NCBI RefSeq assembly: GCF_019972835.1
Contig: NZ_BPPB01000006.1
Location: 124,001-188,000, forward strand
DNA length: 64,000 nt
Direction: 5' to 3'
From: Lactobacillus laiwuensis
GTDB taxonomy: Bacteria; Bacillota; Bacilli; Lactobacillales; Lactobacillaceae
The notes beneath the pieces are model-generated. The model was not told where the DNA came from, did no database searches, and saw only the letters and a list, made by a program, of their open reading frames with translations. Below, in pieces: positions 24,823-34,300 of this stretch; the stretch's first letter is position 1; every line of letters begins with the position of its first letter. A program made the translations under genes and the position numbers.

Positions 24823-25947
24823 ATGGCAGATATCGGAGATAAATTACGCAGTGCCAGAGAGGCTAAGGGACTTTCAATTGAAGATATTGAAAAAGCAACC
24901 AAAATTCAAGGCAGATATCTGACGGCAATTGAGCAAAACGATTTTGATAAACTTCCTGGAGATTTTTATGTAAGAGCTTTTATCAGACAGTATGCCCAGA
25001 TAGTCGGTTTAGATGGTAAAAAGCTGTTAAGTGAATACCATGAGGATATACCTAAGGCCGAGCCTGATGAATTTGTCGAAGATTCGATTGACAACAAAAG
25101 TGAAGAAGTCCGTAAAACAACTAGTAGCAAGAAAAAAATATGGCAGGATTACCTGCCGCGAATTATTGTTGGCTTAGGAATAATAGTCGTTGTTTTGGTA
25201 TGCTATGTTGTTTATGCTCACTTTTCTTCTAGCCGCAATCAAAATAACAATACTGCTGGGGATGTATCTGTTTCTTCAGATAATGGCAAACGGCGTCAAA
25301 AGGTAAAAAAACCTAAAAAGAAAAGCGTTAAAATCAAAGAATTAGCGGCAAATCAATTTCAGATTACTGGCCTAAAAACTAATCGCAACTTAGTCGTGCG
25401 AGCTGGTGATCAGGCTACTACAGTTTCTATTGCAATGAATGGAGTTAACCAAAGTGGTCAAACGCTGACTGCTGGTCAAAAGCATACACTAAGGATTCCT
25501 GAAACTGCTCAAACAGTTGTCGTTACATTCAGTAATGCTATTGGAACTTCAATTACAATCGGTGGTAAGAAAGTTCCTTATAATTCTCAGAATTCGAATC
25601 TCACTTTGACTTTCTATATCGGTAAACGTCATAGCAGTCAGAGTAATCAAACTCAAAATGGTCAGAATAATTCTGGAACCACTAATTATAATTCTGAACA
25701 TAGTAACTCAAATCATCAAAATCAGAGTCATAATCAAACTGGCGGTCATAGCAATAACAATAATACTAATGACAATAATCATTCTAGTTCAACCAATAAC
25801 CAAGAAGATAATCAAAATAATAACCAGAGTAATCAAAATGGTCAGTCGAGTCATGACGGCAATCAGTCAAATAATAATGATCACAGTAGTGAATCTGGTC
25901 ATTCTGGGAGTAATTCTTCCAGTGGGAATGAAAATAATGAAAGATAA
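24823..25947 (+). CDS. rodZ: RodZ/YmfM-like membrane-anchored HTH protein with Asn/Ser-rich tail
   Basis: A 374-residue bitopic protein of the elongasome. An N-terminal Cro-type HTH (residues 5-70, LRSAREAKGLSIEDIEKAT) should face the cytoplasm and contact MreB. A basic stretch precedes one membrane span (113-134). The outer part has a beta-rich DUF4115-like domain (about 170-266). The last 108 residues (267-374) are almost only Asn, Ser, Gln, His, Gly and Asp, an extreme low-complexity tail probably lying in the cell wall. pgsA follows 24 bases on. Confidence 0.88.
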   Translation: MADIGDKLRSAREAKGLSIEDIEKATKIQGRYLTAIEQNDFDKLPGDFYVRAFIRQYAQIVGLDGKKLLSEYHEDIPKAEPDEFVEDSIDNKSEEVRKTTSSKKKIWQDYLPRIIVGLGIIVVVLVCYVVYAHFSSSRNQNNNTAGDVSVSSDNGKRRQKVKKPKKKSVKIKELAANQFQITGLKTNRNLVVRAGDQATTVSIAMNGVNQSGQTLTAGQKHTLRIPETAQTVVVTFSNAIGTSITIGGKKVPYNSQNSNLTLTFYIGKRHSSQSNQTQNGQNNSGTTNYNSEHSNSNHQNQSHNQTGGHSNNNNTNDNNHSSSTNNQEDNQNNNQSNQNGQSSHDGNQSNNNDHSSESGHSGSNSSSGNENNER

Positions 25948-25971
25948 CTATTTTGGGAGGAAAAGTTAAGA

Positions 25972-26532
25972 ATGAATTTACCTAATAAGTTAACGGTTTT
26001 TAGAATATTATTAATACCAGTTTTTATGTTAATTGTCATTTTTGGTGGCGATGCCAGCGTTAAAGTAGCAGGAACAACTGTTTATTGGAAATTAGTCATT
26101 GCTGCTGTTGTTTTTGCAGTTGCATCTGCAACCGATTGGTTTGATGGGCATATAGCGAGATCACGTAATCTAGTTACCAATTTTGGTAAATTTGCAGACC
26201 CGCTCGCAGATAAAATGCTGACTATGACTGCTTTTATAATGTTAATTTCGCTAAATCTAGCTCCAGCATGGGTCATCGCAATTATAGTTTGTCGTGAATT
26301 GGCAGTAACAGGTTTGCGGTTAATACTGGCGGAAAATAAAGGCCAGGTTATGGCTGCAGCTATGCCCGGTAAGATTAAAACAACTTGCCAGATGCTATCA
26401 ATTATTTTCTTGTTAATCGGGGACTTCTATCACATAGGAACAATTTTGTTATACATTGCATTAATCTTTACCATTTACTCAGGTTGGGACTATTTCCACA
26501 GCTCATGGGATGTTTTTGAAGGTTCAATGTAA
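25972..26532 (+). CDS. pgsA: CDP-diacylglycerol-glycerol-3-phosphate 3-phosphatidyltransferase
   Basis: A 186-residue membrane enzyme, first step of phosphatidylglycerol synthesis. The CDP-alcohol phosphotransferase motif DG..AR...G...D...D appears as DWFDGHIARSRNLVTNFGKF followed by ADPLADK. About four to five spans are visible. It is cotranscribed with rodZ and ends at a terminator. In many relatives cinA follows; here an opuC operon does. Confidence 0.96.
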   Translation: MNLPNKLTVFRILLIPVFMLIVIFGGDASVKVAGTTVYWKLVIAAVVFAVASATDWFDGHIARSRNLVTNFGKFADPLADKMLTMTAFIMLISLNLAPAWVIAIIVCRELAVTGLRLILAENKGQVMAAAMPGKIKTTCQMLSIIFLLIGDFYHIGTILLYIALIFTIYSGWDYFHSSWDVFEGSM

Positions 26533-26555
26533 ATTTAATGATAGGTTAAATTAGG

Positions 26556-26585
26556 AAAAAGCACTACTATAAGTGGTGCTTTTTT
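26556..26585 (+). terminator. pgsA terminator
   Basis: AAAAAGCACTAC pairs with GTGGTGCTTTTT with one wobble pair, ending in T-run. Confidence 0.88.
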
Positions 26586-26628
26586 GTGCATGATTTTAAA
26601 TATAAAAGTCTGCAAAAAATGCTGATTG

Positions 26629-26657
26629 TTGATTAAGTTACATTTACTTGTTAGGAT
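26629..26657 (+). promoter_or_regulatory. Probable opuC promoter
   Basis: TTGATT (26629-26634) and TAGGAT (26652-26657) are 17 bp apart, 36 bases before the opuCA start. Confidence 0.45.
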
Positions 26658-26692
26658 TAGATTAAGGGAATATTGGAAAAGGAGGAAATTTT

Positions 26693-27871
26693 ATGGTAGA
26701 AAAAGTACCAGCAGTTGAATTTAGGGATGTATCAAAAATATATCCTAAGATGAAAAATGCAGCTGTAAAACATATTAGTTTCAAAATAGAAAAAGGTGAT
26801 TTTTGCTGCCTGATTGGTACCTCCGGTTCAGGAAAAACCACTTTAATGCGTATGATAAATCGCATGAATAGTGTGACTAAGGGTGAAGTGCTTGTTGATG
26901 GCAAGAATGTCAAAAGTTTTAACCCAGTTAATTTACGGCGGCATATAGGTTATGTTATTCAAAATAATGGATTAATGCCTCATATGACCATCAGAGAAAA
27001 TATTATTCTAGTACCCAAATTACTAAAGTGGCCTAAGGACAAGCTGGCTGGTGAGGCGCAAAAGCTCATAAAAATGGCTGAATTACCTGAGTCATATTTA
27101 GACAGATATCCTACAGAGTTATCAGGTGGTCAGCAACAAAGAATTGGAGTTGTGCGTGCATTAGCGGCAAATCAAAATTTGATATTAATGGATGAGCCCT
27201 TTGGCGCACTGGATCCAATAACTCGTGAAAGTTTGCAGAATTTAATTCAAAATTTACAAGTGCGATTAGGCAAAACAATTGTTTTTGTTACTCATGACAT
27301 GGATGAAGCATTAAAGCTTGCAACTAAAGTAGTTGTTTTGCATGATGGGCAATTGATTCAAGTAGGAACACCTGACCAGATTCTACATCATCCTGCAAAT
27401 GACTACGTTAAGAGCTTGATTGGTGAAGAGCGTTTGTCAGAAGCAAAATATGAAACTGTAAAAGTTAAAAACGTGATGTTGACTAACCCAACTAAAATTG
27501 ATTTAGGAGCTTCGCTCACTGACGCTTTAACCATGATGAAAGAGCATCGAGTTGACACGCTTTTAGTTGTTGATAATGGCGACCACCTCAAGGGCTACAT
27601 TTCAATTGATGATTTACAACGCAATTACCCTAAAGCAAGCAGTGTCAGTGATATTTTGATTACTAAACTGGGCACTGTCGGTCCTGAGGAATATCTGCGT
27701 GATAATTTTAGTCGGATTATGAGTCGGAATAAGAGTTACATTCCTGTAACGGATTCAGACAAAAAATTAGTAGGTATAGTTACCCGTGCCAGTTTAGTAA
27801 ATGTTGTTTATGAAAAAATTTGGGGCGATAAAAGTCGCTTGCAAAATACTTCAGAAAAAGAGGCGAAATAA
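26693..27871 (+). CDS. opuCA: Glycine betaine/carnitine/choline ABC transporter ATPase OpuCA
   Basis: A 392-residue ATPase of the ProV/OpuCA family. Walker A is [17 protein letters not shown], the signature [16 protein letters not shown] and Walker [14 protein letters not shown]. Two CBS domains occupy about residues 255-375 and sense ionic strength in this family. Ribosome site AAAGGAGGA. It heads a four-gene operon, spaced two bases from opuCB. Confidence 0.94.
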   Translation: MVEKVPAVEFRDVSKIYPKMKNAAVKHISFKIEKGDFCCLIGTSGSGKTTLMRMINRMNSVTKGEVLVDGKNVKSFNPVNLRRHIGYVIQNNGLMPHMTIRENIILVPKLLKWPKDKLAGEAQKLIKMAELPESYLDRYPTELSGGQQQRIGVVRALAANQNLILMDEPFGALDPITRESLQNLIQNLQVRLGKTIVFVTHDMDEALKLATKVVVLHDGQLIQVGTPDQILHHPANDYVKSLIGEERLSEAKYETVKVKNVMLTNPTKIDLGASLTDALTMMKEHRVDTLLVVDNGDHLKGYISIDDLQRNYPKASSVSDILITKLGTVGPEEYLRDNFSRIMSRNKSYIPVTDSDKKLVGIVTRASLVNVVYEKIWGDKSRLQNTSEKEAK

Positions 27872-27873
27872 TA

Positions 27874-28497
27874 ATGTCAACCTTTTTTGCACAACATGGT
27901 TCAGAATTATTAGTAAAAACTTGGCAACAAATATATATTTCTGCTATTTCTTTAGGGTTAGGAATAATAGTTGCAGTTCCCTTAAGCGTGGTATTAATGA
28001 AATTTAAGCGAATAGCTAAAGTGGTAATAGCAATAGCCAGTATGCTGCAAACTATACCGGCTTTGGCTTTGCTGGCAATCATGATACCGTTTTTTGGTGT
28101 TGGCAAAGTACCAGCAATCATTGCTCTTTTTCTTTACAGTTTAATGCCAATTTTACGTAACACATATGTAGGACTAACTGATGTTAATCAAGATACAATT
28201 GACTCTGCTCGGGGCTTAGGCATGACTAATATGCAGCTTATTTTAAAAGTTGATATTCCTTTAGCTATGCCCGTAATTATGGCAGGAATCAGACTTTCTG
28301 CTATTTATGTGATTGCCTGGGCAACTCTGGCTTCGTATATCGGAGCTGGCGGCTTAGGAGACTTTATTTTTAACGGACTTAGCCTCTATCAAACGGATTT
28401 GATTTTTGGAGGAACAATTCCTGTAATCATTTTGGCACTTCTCACGGATTACCTACTGGGAAAGCTGGAACGTAAGCTGACTCCAAAGGGAATATAA
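27874..28497 (+). CDS. opuCB: Osmolyte ABC transporter permease OpuCB
   Basis: A 207-residue permease with five or six spans. The cytoplasmic EAA-like loop is in [31 protein letters not shown]. Homologous to OpuCD downstream; together they form the membrane channel. The short family length is typical of OpuC systems. Confidence 0.92.
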   Translation: MSTFFAQHGSELLVKTWQQIYISAISLGLGIIVAVPLSVVLMKFKRIAKVVIAIASMLQTIPALALLAIMIPFFGVGKVPAIIALFLYSLMPILRNTYVGLTDVNQDTIDSARGLGMTNMQLILKVDIPLAMPVIMAGIRLSAIYVIAWATLASYIGAGGLGDFIFNGLSLYQTDLIFGGTIPVIILALLTDYLLGKLERKLTPKGI

Positions 28498-28510
28498 GGA
28501 GGTGTTCATC

Positions 28511-29446
28511 GTGAAAAAGTATTTGCAAAAAATATTGTTGATGATAACCACCTTGCTCGTAATGCTTACTACTAGTGCTTGTGGTCTACCGGGACTTTCT
28601 GATAGTGAGGGCAGTGAAAAAAATATTAGAATTACGGCACTGACAACAACTGAGTCGCAAATTATGGCTAATATTGTTGCCCAACTAATTGAGCATGAAA
28701 CGTCATACAAGACCTCTATTGTTAATAATTTGGGGTCTGCACCGATGCAGCACCAGGCTTTGTATCGTCATGATGCTGATATTCAAGCAGCTGCGTATGA
28801 TGGTGGTGAGTTAACAGCGAATTTGCTCTTACCTGCCATTAAAGATTCCAAAAAGGCAAATGATACAGTGCGCAGAGAAGTAAAAAAGAGATGGGACCAA
28901 ACTTATTTGCATACCTATGGTTTTGCTAATAATTATGCCTTTATGGTTAGAGCAAAAGATCAAAAGAAATATCATCTTTATAAAATTTCAGATTTAAAGA
29001 AAGTTAAAGACAAATTTTCTTTTGGTGTAGCATCTGAATGGGTTAATGCTCCAGGAGTGGGTTATCCGGCTTTCCAAACAGCCTACGGAATGACTTTTGC
29101 TAAAGCCCATCCTATGAACATAGGTTTAGTTTACTCCGCTTTGAATAGTGGAAAAATGGATGTTATTTTGGGCTATTCAACAGATGGTCGAATTGACAGC
29201 TATAATTTACATCTCCTAAAAGATGATAAGCATTTCTTTCCACCATATAATTGTGGGATGTTGATTAATAATTATTTATTGCGTGAGCATCCTGAATTAA
29301 AGCCGATACTAAAACGCCTGGTTGGCAATGTGAGTGTACATGATATTCGTAAAATGAATTTTCAAGTTGATGACAAGTTGCTTGAGCCGTCTATTGTTGC
29401 ACATCAATTCTTAGTAAAGCATAATTACTTTAGGGGGGAGAAATAA
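28511..29446 (+). CDS. opuCC: Osmolyte-binding lipoprotein OpuCC
   Basis: A 311-residue lipid-anchored substrate-binding protein. The signal peptide ends in a TSAC lipobox with Cys24, so it will be processed by Lgt (gene at 47.7 kb) and signal peptidase II. The mature domain follows the OpuAC fold, with QALYRHDADIQAAAYDG and GYSTDGRIDSYNL regions. I start at the GTG at 28511 because AAGGAGG is eight bases before it; a GTG at 28502 lies inside that site. Confidence 0.91.
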   Translation: MKKYLQKILLMITTLLVMLTTSACGLPGLSDSEGSEKNIRITALTTTESQIMANIVAQLIEHETSYKTSIVNNLGSAPMQHQALYRHDADIQAAAYDGGELTANLLLPAIKDSKKANDTVRREVKKRWDQTYLHTYGFANNYAFMVRAKDQKKYHLYKISDLKKVKDKFSFGVASEWVNAPGVGYPAFQTAYGMTFAKAHPMNIGLVYSALNSGKMDVILGYSTDGRIDSYNLHLLKDDKHFFPPYNCGMLINNYLLREHPELKPILKRLVGNVSVHDIRKMNFQVDDKLLEPSIVAHQFLVKHNYFRGEK

Positions 29447-30111
29447 TGTCTCGTTTATCATTGTGGCAGCAATTTATTTATTATTATGTCCATAATGGCA
29501 GTTATGTACTAGAACAATTTAATCGTACTTTTCTCATTTCAATCTATGGGGTCCTATTCGCTGCAATTATAGGTATTCCAGTGGGAATTTTTATTTCTCG
29601 CAATGGTCATTTAGGTGATTTTGTTGTTGAAATTGCCAACTTTATCCAAACTATCCCATCTTTGGCCCTGTTGTCCATAGTAATGATCGGCTTGGGCCTA
29701 GGTGTTATGACTGTTATTGTAACAGTTACACTTTATTCACTTTTGCCTATTATTAAAAACACATATACTGGTATGAGTAATGTTAATAAAAATGTTATTG
29801 ATTCCGGTAAAGGAATGGGTATGACAAAGTTGCAGCTACTTTACATGGTCCGTTTGCCCCTATCAATGTCAGTTATTATAGCAGGTTTAAAAAATGCTTT
29901 AGTCATAGCTATTGGTATTACATCAATTGGTTCATTTGTAGGTGCTGGCGGTTTAGGAGACATTATTATTCGCGGCACTAATGCTACTAACGGCAGTGCA
30001 ATTATACTAGCCGGAGCTCTTCCTACAGCATTAATGGCAATTTTAGCAGACGTCATTTTGAATTTTTTGCAGAAAATATTACAACCAAAGGGATTAAAAA
30101 AGGCAAACTAA
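29446..30111 (+). CDS. opuCD: Osmolyte ABC transporter permease OpuCD
   Basis: A 221-residue permease paralogous to OpuCB, with the EAA-like loop in DSGKGMGMTKLQLLYMVRLPLSMSVIIAGL. It begins on the last base of the opuCC stop codon. The last gene of the operon; no clear terminator separates it from the recA promoter region. Confidence 0.92.
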   Translation: MSRLSLWQQFIYYYVHNGSYVLEQFNRTFLISIYGVLFAAIIGIPVGIFISRNGHLGDFVVEIANFIQTIPSLALLSIVMIGLGLGVMTVIVTVTLYSLLPIIKNTYTGMSNVNKNVIDSGKGMGMTKLQLLYMVRLPLSMSVIIAGLKNALVIAIGITSIGSFVGAGGLGDIIIRGTNATNGSAIILAGALPTALMAILADVILNFLQKILQPKGLKKAN

Positions 30112-30159
30112 AAAAGTTTTTGGCAATTTTTACGTAATTATTATTGTGAATAAAATTAA

Positions 30160-30173
30160 TAAACATTTGTTCG
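30160..30173 (+). promoter_or_regulatory. Candidate LexA (SOS) box before recA
   Basis: TAAACATTTGTTCG fits the Gram-positive CGAAC-N4-GTTCG box except in its first two bases. It ends nine bases before the recA -35. Confidence 0.55.
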
Positions 30174-30182
30174 CCTTTTTTC

Positions 30183-30212
30183 TTGCAAATATACACTAAA
30201 GCAAAGTATAAT
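30183..30212 (+). promoter_or_regulatory. recA promoter
   Basis: TTGCAA (30183-30188) and TATAAT (30207-30212) with an 18-bp spacer; the leader is about 40 bases. Confidence 0.72.
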
Positions 30213-30258
30213 TATTACGTATTAAAATAATGAAACTATTTATAGGAGGACAAGAGTC

Positions 30259-31371
30259 TTGGCCAAAGATGAAAAACAAGCTGCGTTGGAAAATGCACTT
30301 AAGAAAATTGAAAAGAATTTTGGTAAAGGCGCCGTCATGCGTATGGGCGATAAAGCCGACACCAAAATTTCGACTGTTCCTTCAGGTTCGCTTGCTCTTG
30401 ATGCGGCCTTGGGAGTTGGCGGCTATCCCCGTGGTAGAATTGTAGAGATTTATGGACCAGAGTCTTCTGGTAAAACGACAGTTGCTTTACATGCGGTCGC
30501 TGAAGTGCAAAAAAGAGGTGGTACCGCTGCTTATATTGACGCTGAAAATGCCATGGATCCTGCTTATGCAGAGGCACTAGGTGTAGATGTTGATTCATTA
30601 ATTTTATCCCAGCCAAACACTGGTGAAGAGGGATTGCAGATCGCGGATACACTGATTACGAGTGGTGCGATTGACATTTTAGTAGTTGATTCAGTTGCTG
30701 CACTTGTGCCACAAGCTGAAATTGACGGCGAGATGGGTGACAGTCATGTCGGACTGCAAGCTCGTTTAATGAGTCAAGCATTGCGTAAACTTTCAGGTAA
30801 TATTAATAAGACCAAAACTATAGCAATTTTTATTAATCAAATCCGTGAAAAAGTTGGGATTATGTTTGGTAACCCTGAAACTACTCCAGGTGGTCGCGCA
30901 CTCAAGTTTTACGCCACTATTCGACTTGAAATTAGAAGAGCAGAAAAAATTAAACAAACTGGTGGTGAAATCACTGGTAACCGCGTAAAAATCAAAGTTG
31001 TTAAAAATAAAGTTGCCCCACCTTTTAAAGTTGCCGAAGTTGATATGATGTACGGCAAAGGTATCTCTCAAAGTGGTGAACTTCTAGACATGGCAGCTGA
31101 CAAGGACATTATTGCTAAAGCAGGTTCTTGGTATTCATATCATGATGAACGAATTGGGCAAGGACGAGAAAATGCCAAAAAGTATCTTGAAGATCATCCT
31201 GATGTTTATGATGACGTTCAGAAACAAGTTCGTCAGGCTTTCGGCATTGATGAAGAATCTGTAGCTGAAAGGGAAGATCCGGAAAAAATAAAAGAGAAAA
31301 AAGCTAAGAAAGTTGCAAGCAAAGAAAAGGAAGCTTCTGATAAAAAAGAAGCTGACAGCAAAAGTAGCTAA
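30259..31371 (+). CDS. recA: Recombinase RecA
   Basis: A 370-residue recombinase for homologous repair, SOS induction and transformation. Walker [10 protein letters not shown], Walker [12 protein letters not shown] and the L2 region [15 protein letters not shown] are intact. The start is TTG, eight bases after AGGAGGA. The C-terminus is unusually Lys/Glu-rich (last 40 residues). It lies between opuCD and rny with its own promoter and terminator. Confidence 0.98.
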   Translation: MAKDEKQAALENALKKIEKNFGKGAVMRMGDKADTKISTVPSGSLALDAALGVGGYPRGRIVEIYGPESSGKTTVALHAVAEVQKRGGTAAYIDAENAMDPAYAEALGVDVDSLILSQPNTGEEGLQIADTLITSGAIDILVVDSVAALVPQAEIDGEMGDSHVGLQARLMSQALRKLSGNINKTKTIAIFINQIREKVGIMFGNPETTPGGRALKFYATIRLEIRRAEKIKQTGGEITGNRVKIKVVKNKVAPPFKVAEVDMMYGKGISQSGELLDMAADKDIIAKAGSWYSYHDERIGQGRENAKKYLEDHPDVYDDVQKQVRQAFGIDEESVAEREDPEKIKEKKAKKVASKEKEASDKKEADSKSS

Positions 31372-31386
31372 CTATGAGGAAATAGA

Positions 31387-31419
31387 CCTCGACCTGTGAA
31401 AACTGGTCGAGGTTTTTTT
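31387..31419 (+). terminator. recA terminator
   Basis: CCTCGACC (31387-31394) pairs perfectly with GGTCGAGG (31405-31412), followed by T7. Confidence 0.93.
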
Positions 31420-31427
31420 CATGACGT

Positions 31428-31456
31428 TTGACATAATCCCCGTGGTTCTTTATCAT
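31428..31456 (+). promoter_or_regulatory. rny promoter
   Basis: Consensus TTGACA (31428-31433), 17-bp spacer, TATCAT (31451-31456). Confidence 0.75.
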
Positions 31457-31503
31457 TAATATTGTGTGAATAATCTAAAAAAATAAAAAAGGCGATAGAA
31501 ATC

Positions 31504-33135
31504 ATGATGAATAAATTTTTGATTCCCGTCGCGATTGCTATTATTTCAATTACAGTAGGCATGGTTGTAGGATACGCTATACGTAAAAACATTTGGGAAA
31601 AGAAAGCCCAAAATGCTCAAAACGATGCCGATCATATTTTAACCGAAGCAAAAGCACGAGTCGATGCTGCTAAGGCAGAAGTCAATGCACAAAAGCAGGC
31701 AGCTGATGCTATCAAACAAAGTGCGCAAAACACCAAAAAAGAAAAAATTCTTGAAGCCCAAGAACAAATTCAAGATTATCGACAAAAAGTTGAAGATGAA
31801 TTAAACGACAAACGTGACACAATAGCACGTGATCAAAATCGCTTAACGCAACGAGAGGATACTCTTGATCATAAAAACTCTTTGCTAAAAGAAAAAGAGG
31901 ATGATTTAGCTAAAAAAGACGAGCAGCTAGAACAGAAGCAAACTGAATTGACCACTAAGTTGCAAAAGGCAGATGAATTAGTCGAACAGACTACACAAAA
32001 GCTGTATGAAGTTGCTCATTTAGACAAGGAGCGGGCGCAAAAGCTTGTTTTAAATCAATTGTCAGATCAATTAGTTAAAGAACGAGCAGAAATGATTAAT
32101 AATAGTAATGCAGAAGTAAAAGCCAAGGCGGATCACTATGCACGTAAAATAATTATTGATGCTATTCAAAGCAGTTCTGCTGATACGGTAGCCGAAACCA
32201 CAGTATCAGTAGTTGATTTGCCTAATGAGGAAATGAAAGGTCGAATTATCGGTCGTGAAGGGCGTAATATTAGATCTTTTGAAGCACTTACCGGAGTAGA
32301 TCTAATTATTGATGATACTCCTAAAGTTGTGACACTAAGTGGTTTTGATGCAATTAGACGTGAAATTGCTAAAAGGGCAATGGAACGTTTAATTAAAGAT
32401 GGAAGAATTCATCCAGCTAGAATTGAAGAAACAGTTGATAAAGCTCGTAAAGAAGTCAATGATGATATTTACGAAGCTGGCGAAAGTGCTCTAATGGAAC
32501 TGGGGATTCACAAAATGAATCCAGAGTTGGTCAAAATATTGGGTAGACTCAAGTACCGTACATCATACGGTCAAAACGTTTTGGGTCATTCGATTGAAGT
32601 TGCAAAACTAGCTGGAACAATGGCTGCGGAGCTTGGATTAAATGAAAAATTAGCGGTTCGCGCGGGATTATTACACGATATTGGAAAAGCAGTCGACCAT
32701 GATATTGAAGGTTCACACGTCGAGATAGGCGTGGAATTGACCAGAAAATATCACGAGCCGGATGTGGTTGTTAATGCAATTGCAGCACACCATGGGGATG
32801 TGCCGAAACTATCATTTATTGCGGAACTGGTAGTTGCAGCGGATACAATTTCTTCTGCAAGACCTGGTGCCAGAAGCGAAAGTTTGGAAAACTACATTAG
32901 AAGACTTACTGACCTGGAAGAAATAGCTAACAGGTATGAGGGGGTTAAGCAGGCATATGCTATTCAGGCTGGACGTGAAGTTCGCGTAATGGTTGAGCCT
33001 GATAAGATTTCAGATGATCGAATTACAGTATTGGCACGAGACATACGTAACCAAATTGAAAAAGAACTTGATTACCCGGGTAATATTAAAATAACAGTTA
33101 TTCGTGAAAAGCGTGCTGTAACAATTGCGAAATAA
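31504..33135 (+). CDS. rny: Ribonuclease Y
   Basis: A 543-residue membrane-anchored endoribonuclease that starts mRNA decay. One N-terminal span (residues 4-25) is followed by a long Lys/Glu/Gln-rich coiled coil (30-195), a KH domain ([19 protein letters not shown]) and an HD domain with [12 protein letters not shown] and AAHHGD. Length is close to the family norm. Ribosome site AAAGGCGA. Confidence 0.97.
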   Translation: MMNKFLIPVAIAIISITVGMVVGYAIRKNIWEKKAQNAQNDADHILTEAKARVDAAKAEVNAQKQAADAIKQSAQNTKKEKILEAQEQIQDYRQKVEDELNDKRDTIARDQNRLTQREDTLDHKNSLLKEKEDDLAKKDEQLEQKQTELTTKLQKADELVEQTTQKLYEVAHLDKERAQKLVLNQLSDQLVKERAEMINNSNAEVKAKADHYARKIIIDAIQSSSADTVAETTVSVVDLPNEEMKGRIIGREGRNIRSFEALTGVDLIIDDTPKVVTLSGFDAIRREIAKRAMERLIKDGRIHPARIEETVDKARKEVNDDIYEAGESALMELGIHKMNPELVKILGRLKYRTSYGQNVLGHSIEVAKLAGTMAAELGLNEKLAVRAGLLHDIGKAVDHDIEGSHVEIGVELTRKYHEPDVVVNAIAAHHGDVPKLSFIAELVVAADTISSARPGARSESLENYIRRLTDLEEIANRYEGVKQAYAIQAGREVRVMVEPDKISDDRITVLARDIRNQIEKELDYPGNIKITVIREKRAVTIAK

Positions 33136-33140
33136 AATAT

Positions 33141-33172
33141 AAGGTTGAATTTTAAAAATTCAGCCTTTTTTA
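33141..33172 (+). terminator. rny terminator
   Basis: AAGGTTGAATTTT pairs with AAAATTCAGCCTT (one wobble), then T-run. Confidence 0.88.
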
Positions 33173-33199
33173 TTTGATTCTTTTTATAAATTTAACTAA

Positions 33200-33252
33200 A
33201 AAGTGGCGTATTTTGACATATATTATCGTAAAGTGACATATTTTGCTAAAAT
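33200..33252 (+). promoter_or_regulatory. Two direct repeats 30 bp apart at the AraC-regulator promoter
   Basis: AAAGTGGCGTATTTTG (33200-33215) and AAAGTGACATATTTTG (33230-33245) match at 14 of 16 positions and start exactly 30 bp apart, near three helical turns. TTGACA (33213-33218) overlaps the first copy; ACATAT or TAAAAT (33247-33252) could be a -10. Direct repeats on one face of DNA are typical AraC-family sites, so autoregulation is likely. Confidence 0.62.
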
Positions 33253-33291
33253 GAAAGGGTATACAATTAAAATTGAATGGAGGAAACTGCT

Positions 33292-34284
33292 GTGAATCTA
33301 AAAATAACAGTTGAGCTGAAAGATTTTTTGCAAGAGCTAGGATATCCATTTGATTCTATTTCTGGGTTACTTGATTCCAGCGTTATGGACAAATATCTCA
33401 ATGCCAAGTGGATTAAGAATTCGCATGTATTTCAAGTGCTTGATAGAAAAGCAAGCGATGAACAGTTGCTAGCTTGCAGTGATGTCCGAAATTTTTACCA
33501 GTTTGTTCCTCCATATTTTGCTGCATTATCAAGTAAAAACGGAATACAAGCAATTTCTCGGTTAGCAACTTACCAGCAGCTTATAGGACCAATCGAAATG
33601 GGAAGATTTAAAGAAGGTGAAAATTTAAGAATTCATATTAGATATTTAGATCAATATCGTAAATACTCACGATTTAGTTTACTGGTTGATCAAATTTCTC
33701 TGGTTAGTCTGATTAGAGCAGGAACAAATAAAACTATTATCCCTGTGTCTATTGGTAGCAAATACAAATATGGATCAAAAATTAATAGTTATTTAGGCAT
33801 TAAAGGTCAAAATAGTTTAGACAATTATTTGGTGTTTAGAAAGTGTGATTTAGAACAACCATTTATAACTAAGAACGATGTAATGTGGAACTTTATTGAA
33901 CCCGGTTTAAAAAAGTACATTAAAAAATTAAATATTAATCCTCCAATTTCAGCCGTTGTACAAAACACTCTTTTTCAGCTGATTGCTGGGGGTAATTTTC
34001 AGCTAAAAGATGTAGCAAATGAGCTAAGTATTTCTTCACGGACATTACAAAGATGGCTGCAAAATGAGGGTACTACATTTAAAAAGCAACTCAGTATTGT
34101 ACAAAAAATTTTGGCACAGAACCTACTTCAAGATAAAAATTTAAATACTGCTGAAGTAAGTTTTTTAGTCGGTTTTAATAGTGTTGCTTCATTTTATAAG
34201 GCTTTTAAAAAATGGTCTGGATTAACGGTCAGAGAGTACAGACTACAAAAAATTCTACAATCTAATAGTATTAATGCAATTTAA
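33292..34284 (+). CDS. AraC-family transcriptional regulator
   Basis: A 330-residue regulator. The C-terminal AraC domain (about 235-330) has two HTH units: LKDVANELSISSRTLQRWL, then the AEVSFLVGFNSVASFYKAFKKW region with the family GF.....F...FK pattern and final SGLTVREYR. The N-terminal 200 residues resemble the AraC_binding type found in OruR/GadX-like proteins, with no sugar-cupin motif visible. A GTG at 33292 is chosen because GGAGG lies eight bases upstream; an ATG at 33277 overlaps it. The flavoprotein gene starts 16 bases after its stop, so it probably controls that pair. Confidence 0.88.
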   Translation: MNLKITVELKDFLQELGYPFDSISGLLDSSVMDKYLNAKWIKNSHVFQVLDRKASDEQLLACSDVRNFYQFVPPYFAALSSKNGIQAISRLATYQQLIGPIEMGRFKEGENLRIHIRYLDQYRKYSRFSLLVDQISLVSLIRAGTNKTIIPVSIGSKYKYGSKINSYLGIKGQNSLDNYLVFRKCDLEQPFITKNDVMWNFIEPGLKKYIKKLNINPPISAVVQNTLFQLIAGGNFQLKDVANELSISSRTLQRWLQNEGTTFKKQLSIVQKILAQNLLQDKNLNTAEVSFLVGFNSVASFYKAFKKWSGLTVREYRLQKILQSNSINAI

Positions 34285-34300
34285 TTTAGGAGAAAACAAA

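Noticed and set aside
25640-25940. Repeated AAT/CAA/AGT triplets that look array-like
   Set aside because: They encode the Asn/Ser/Gln tail of RodZ; there are no constant repeats with unique spacers, so not a CRISPR array.
25658-25969. A 103-residue Ile/Met-rich frame overlapping the rodZ tail
   Set aside because: It is the shifted frame of an AAT/CAA/AGT-rich low-complexity stretch and has no ribosome site.
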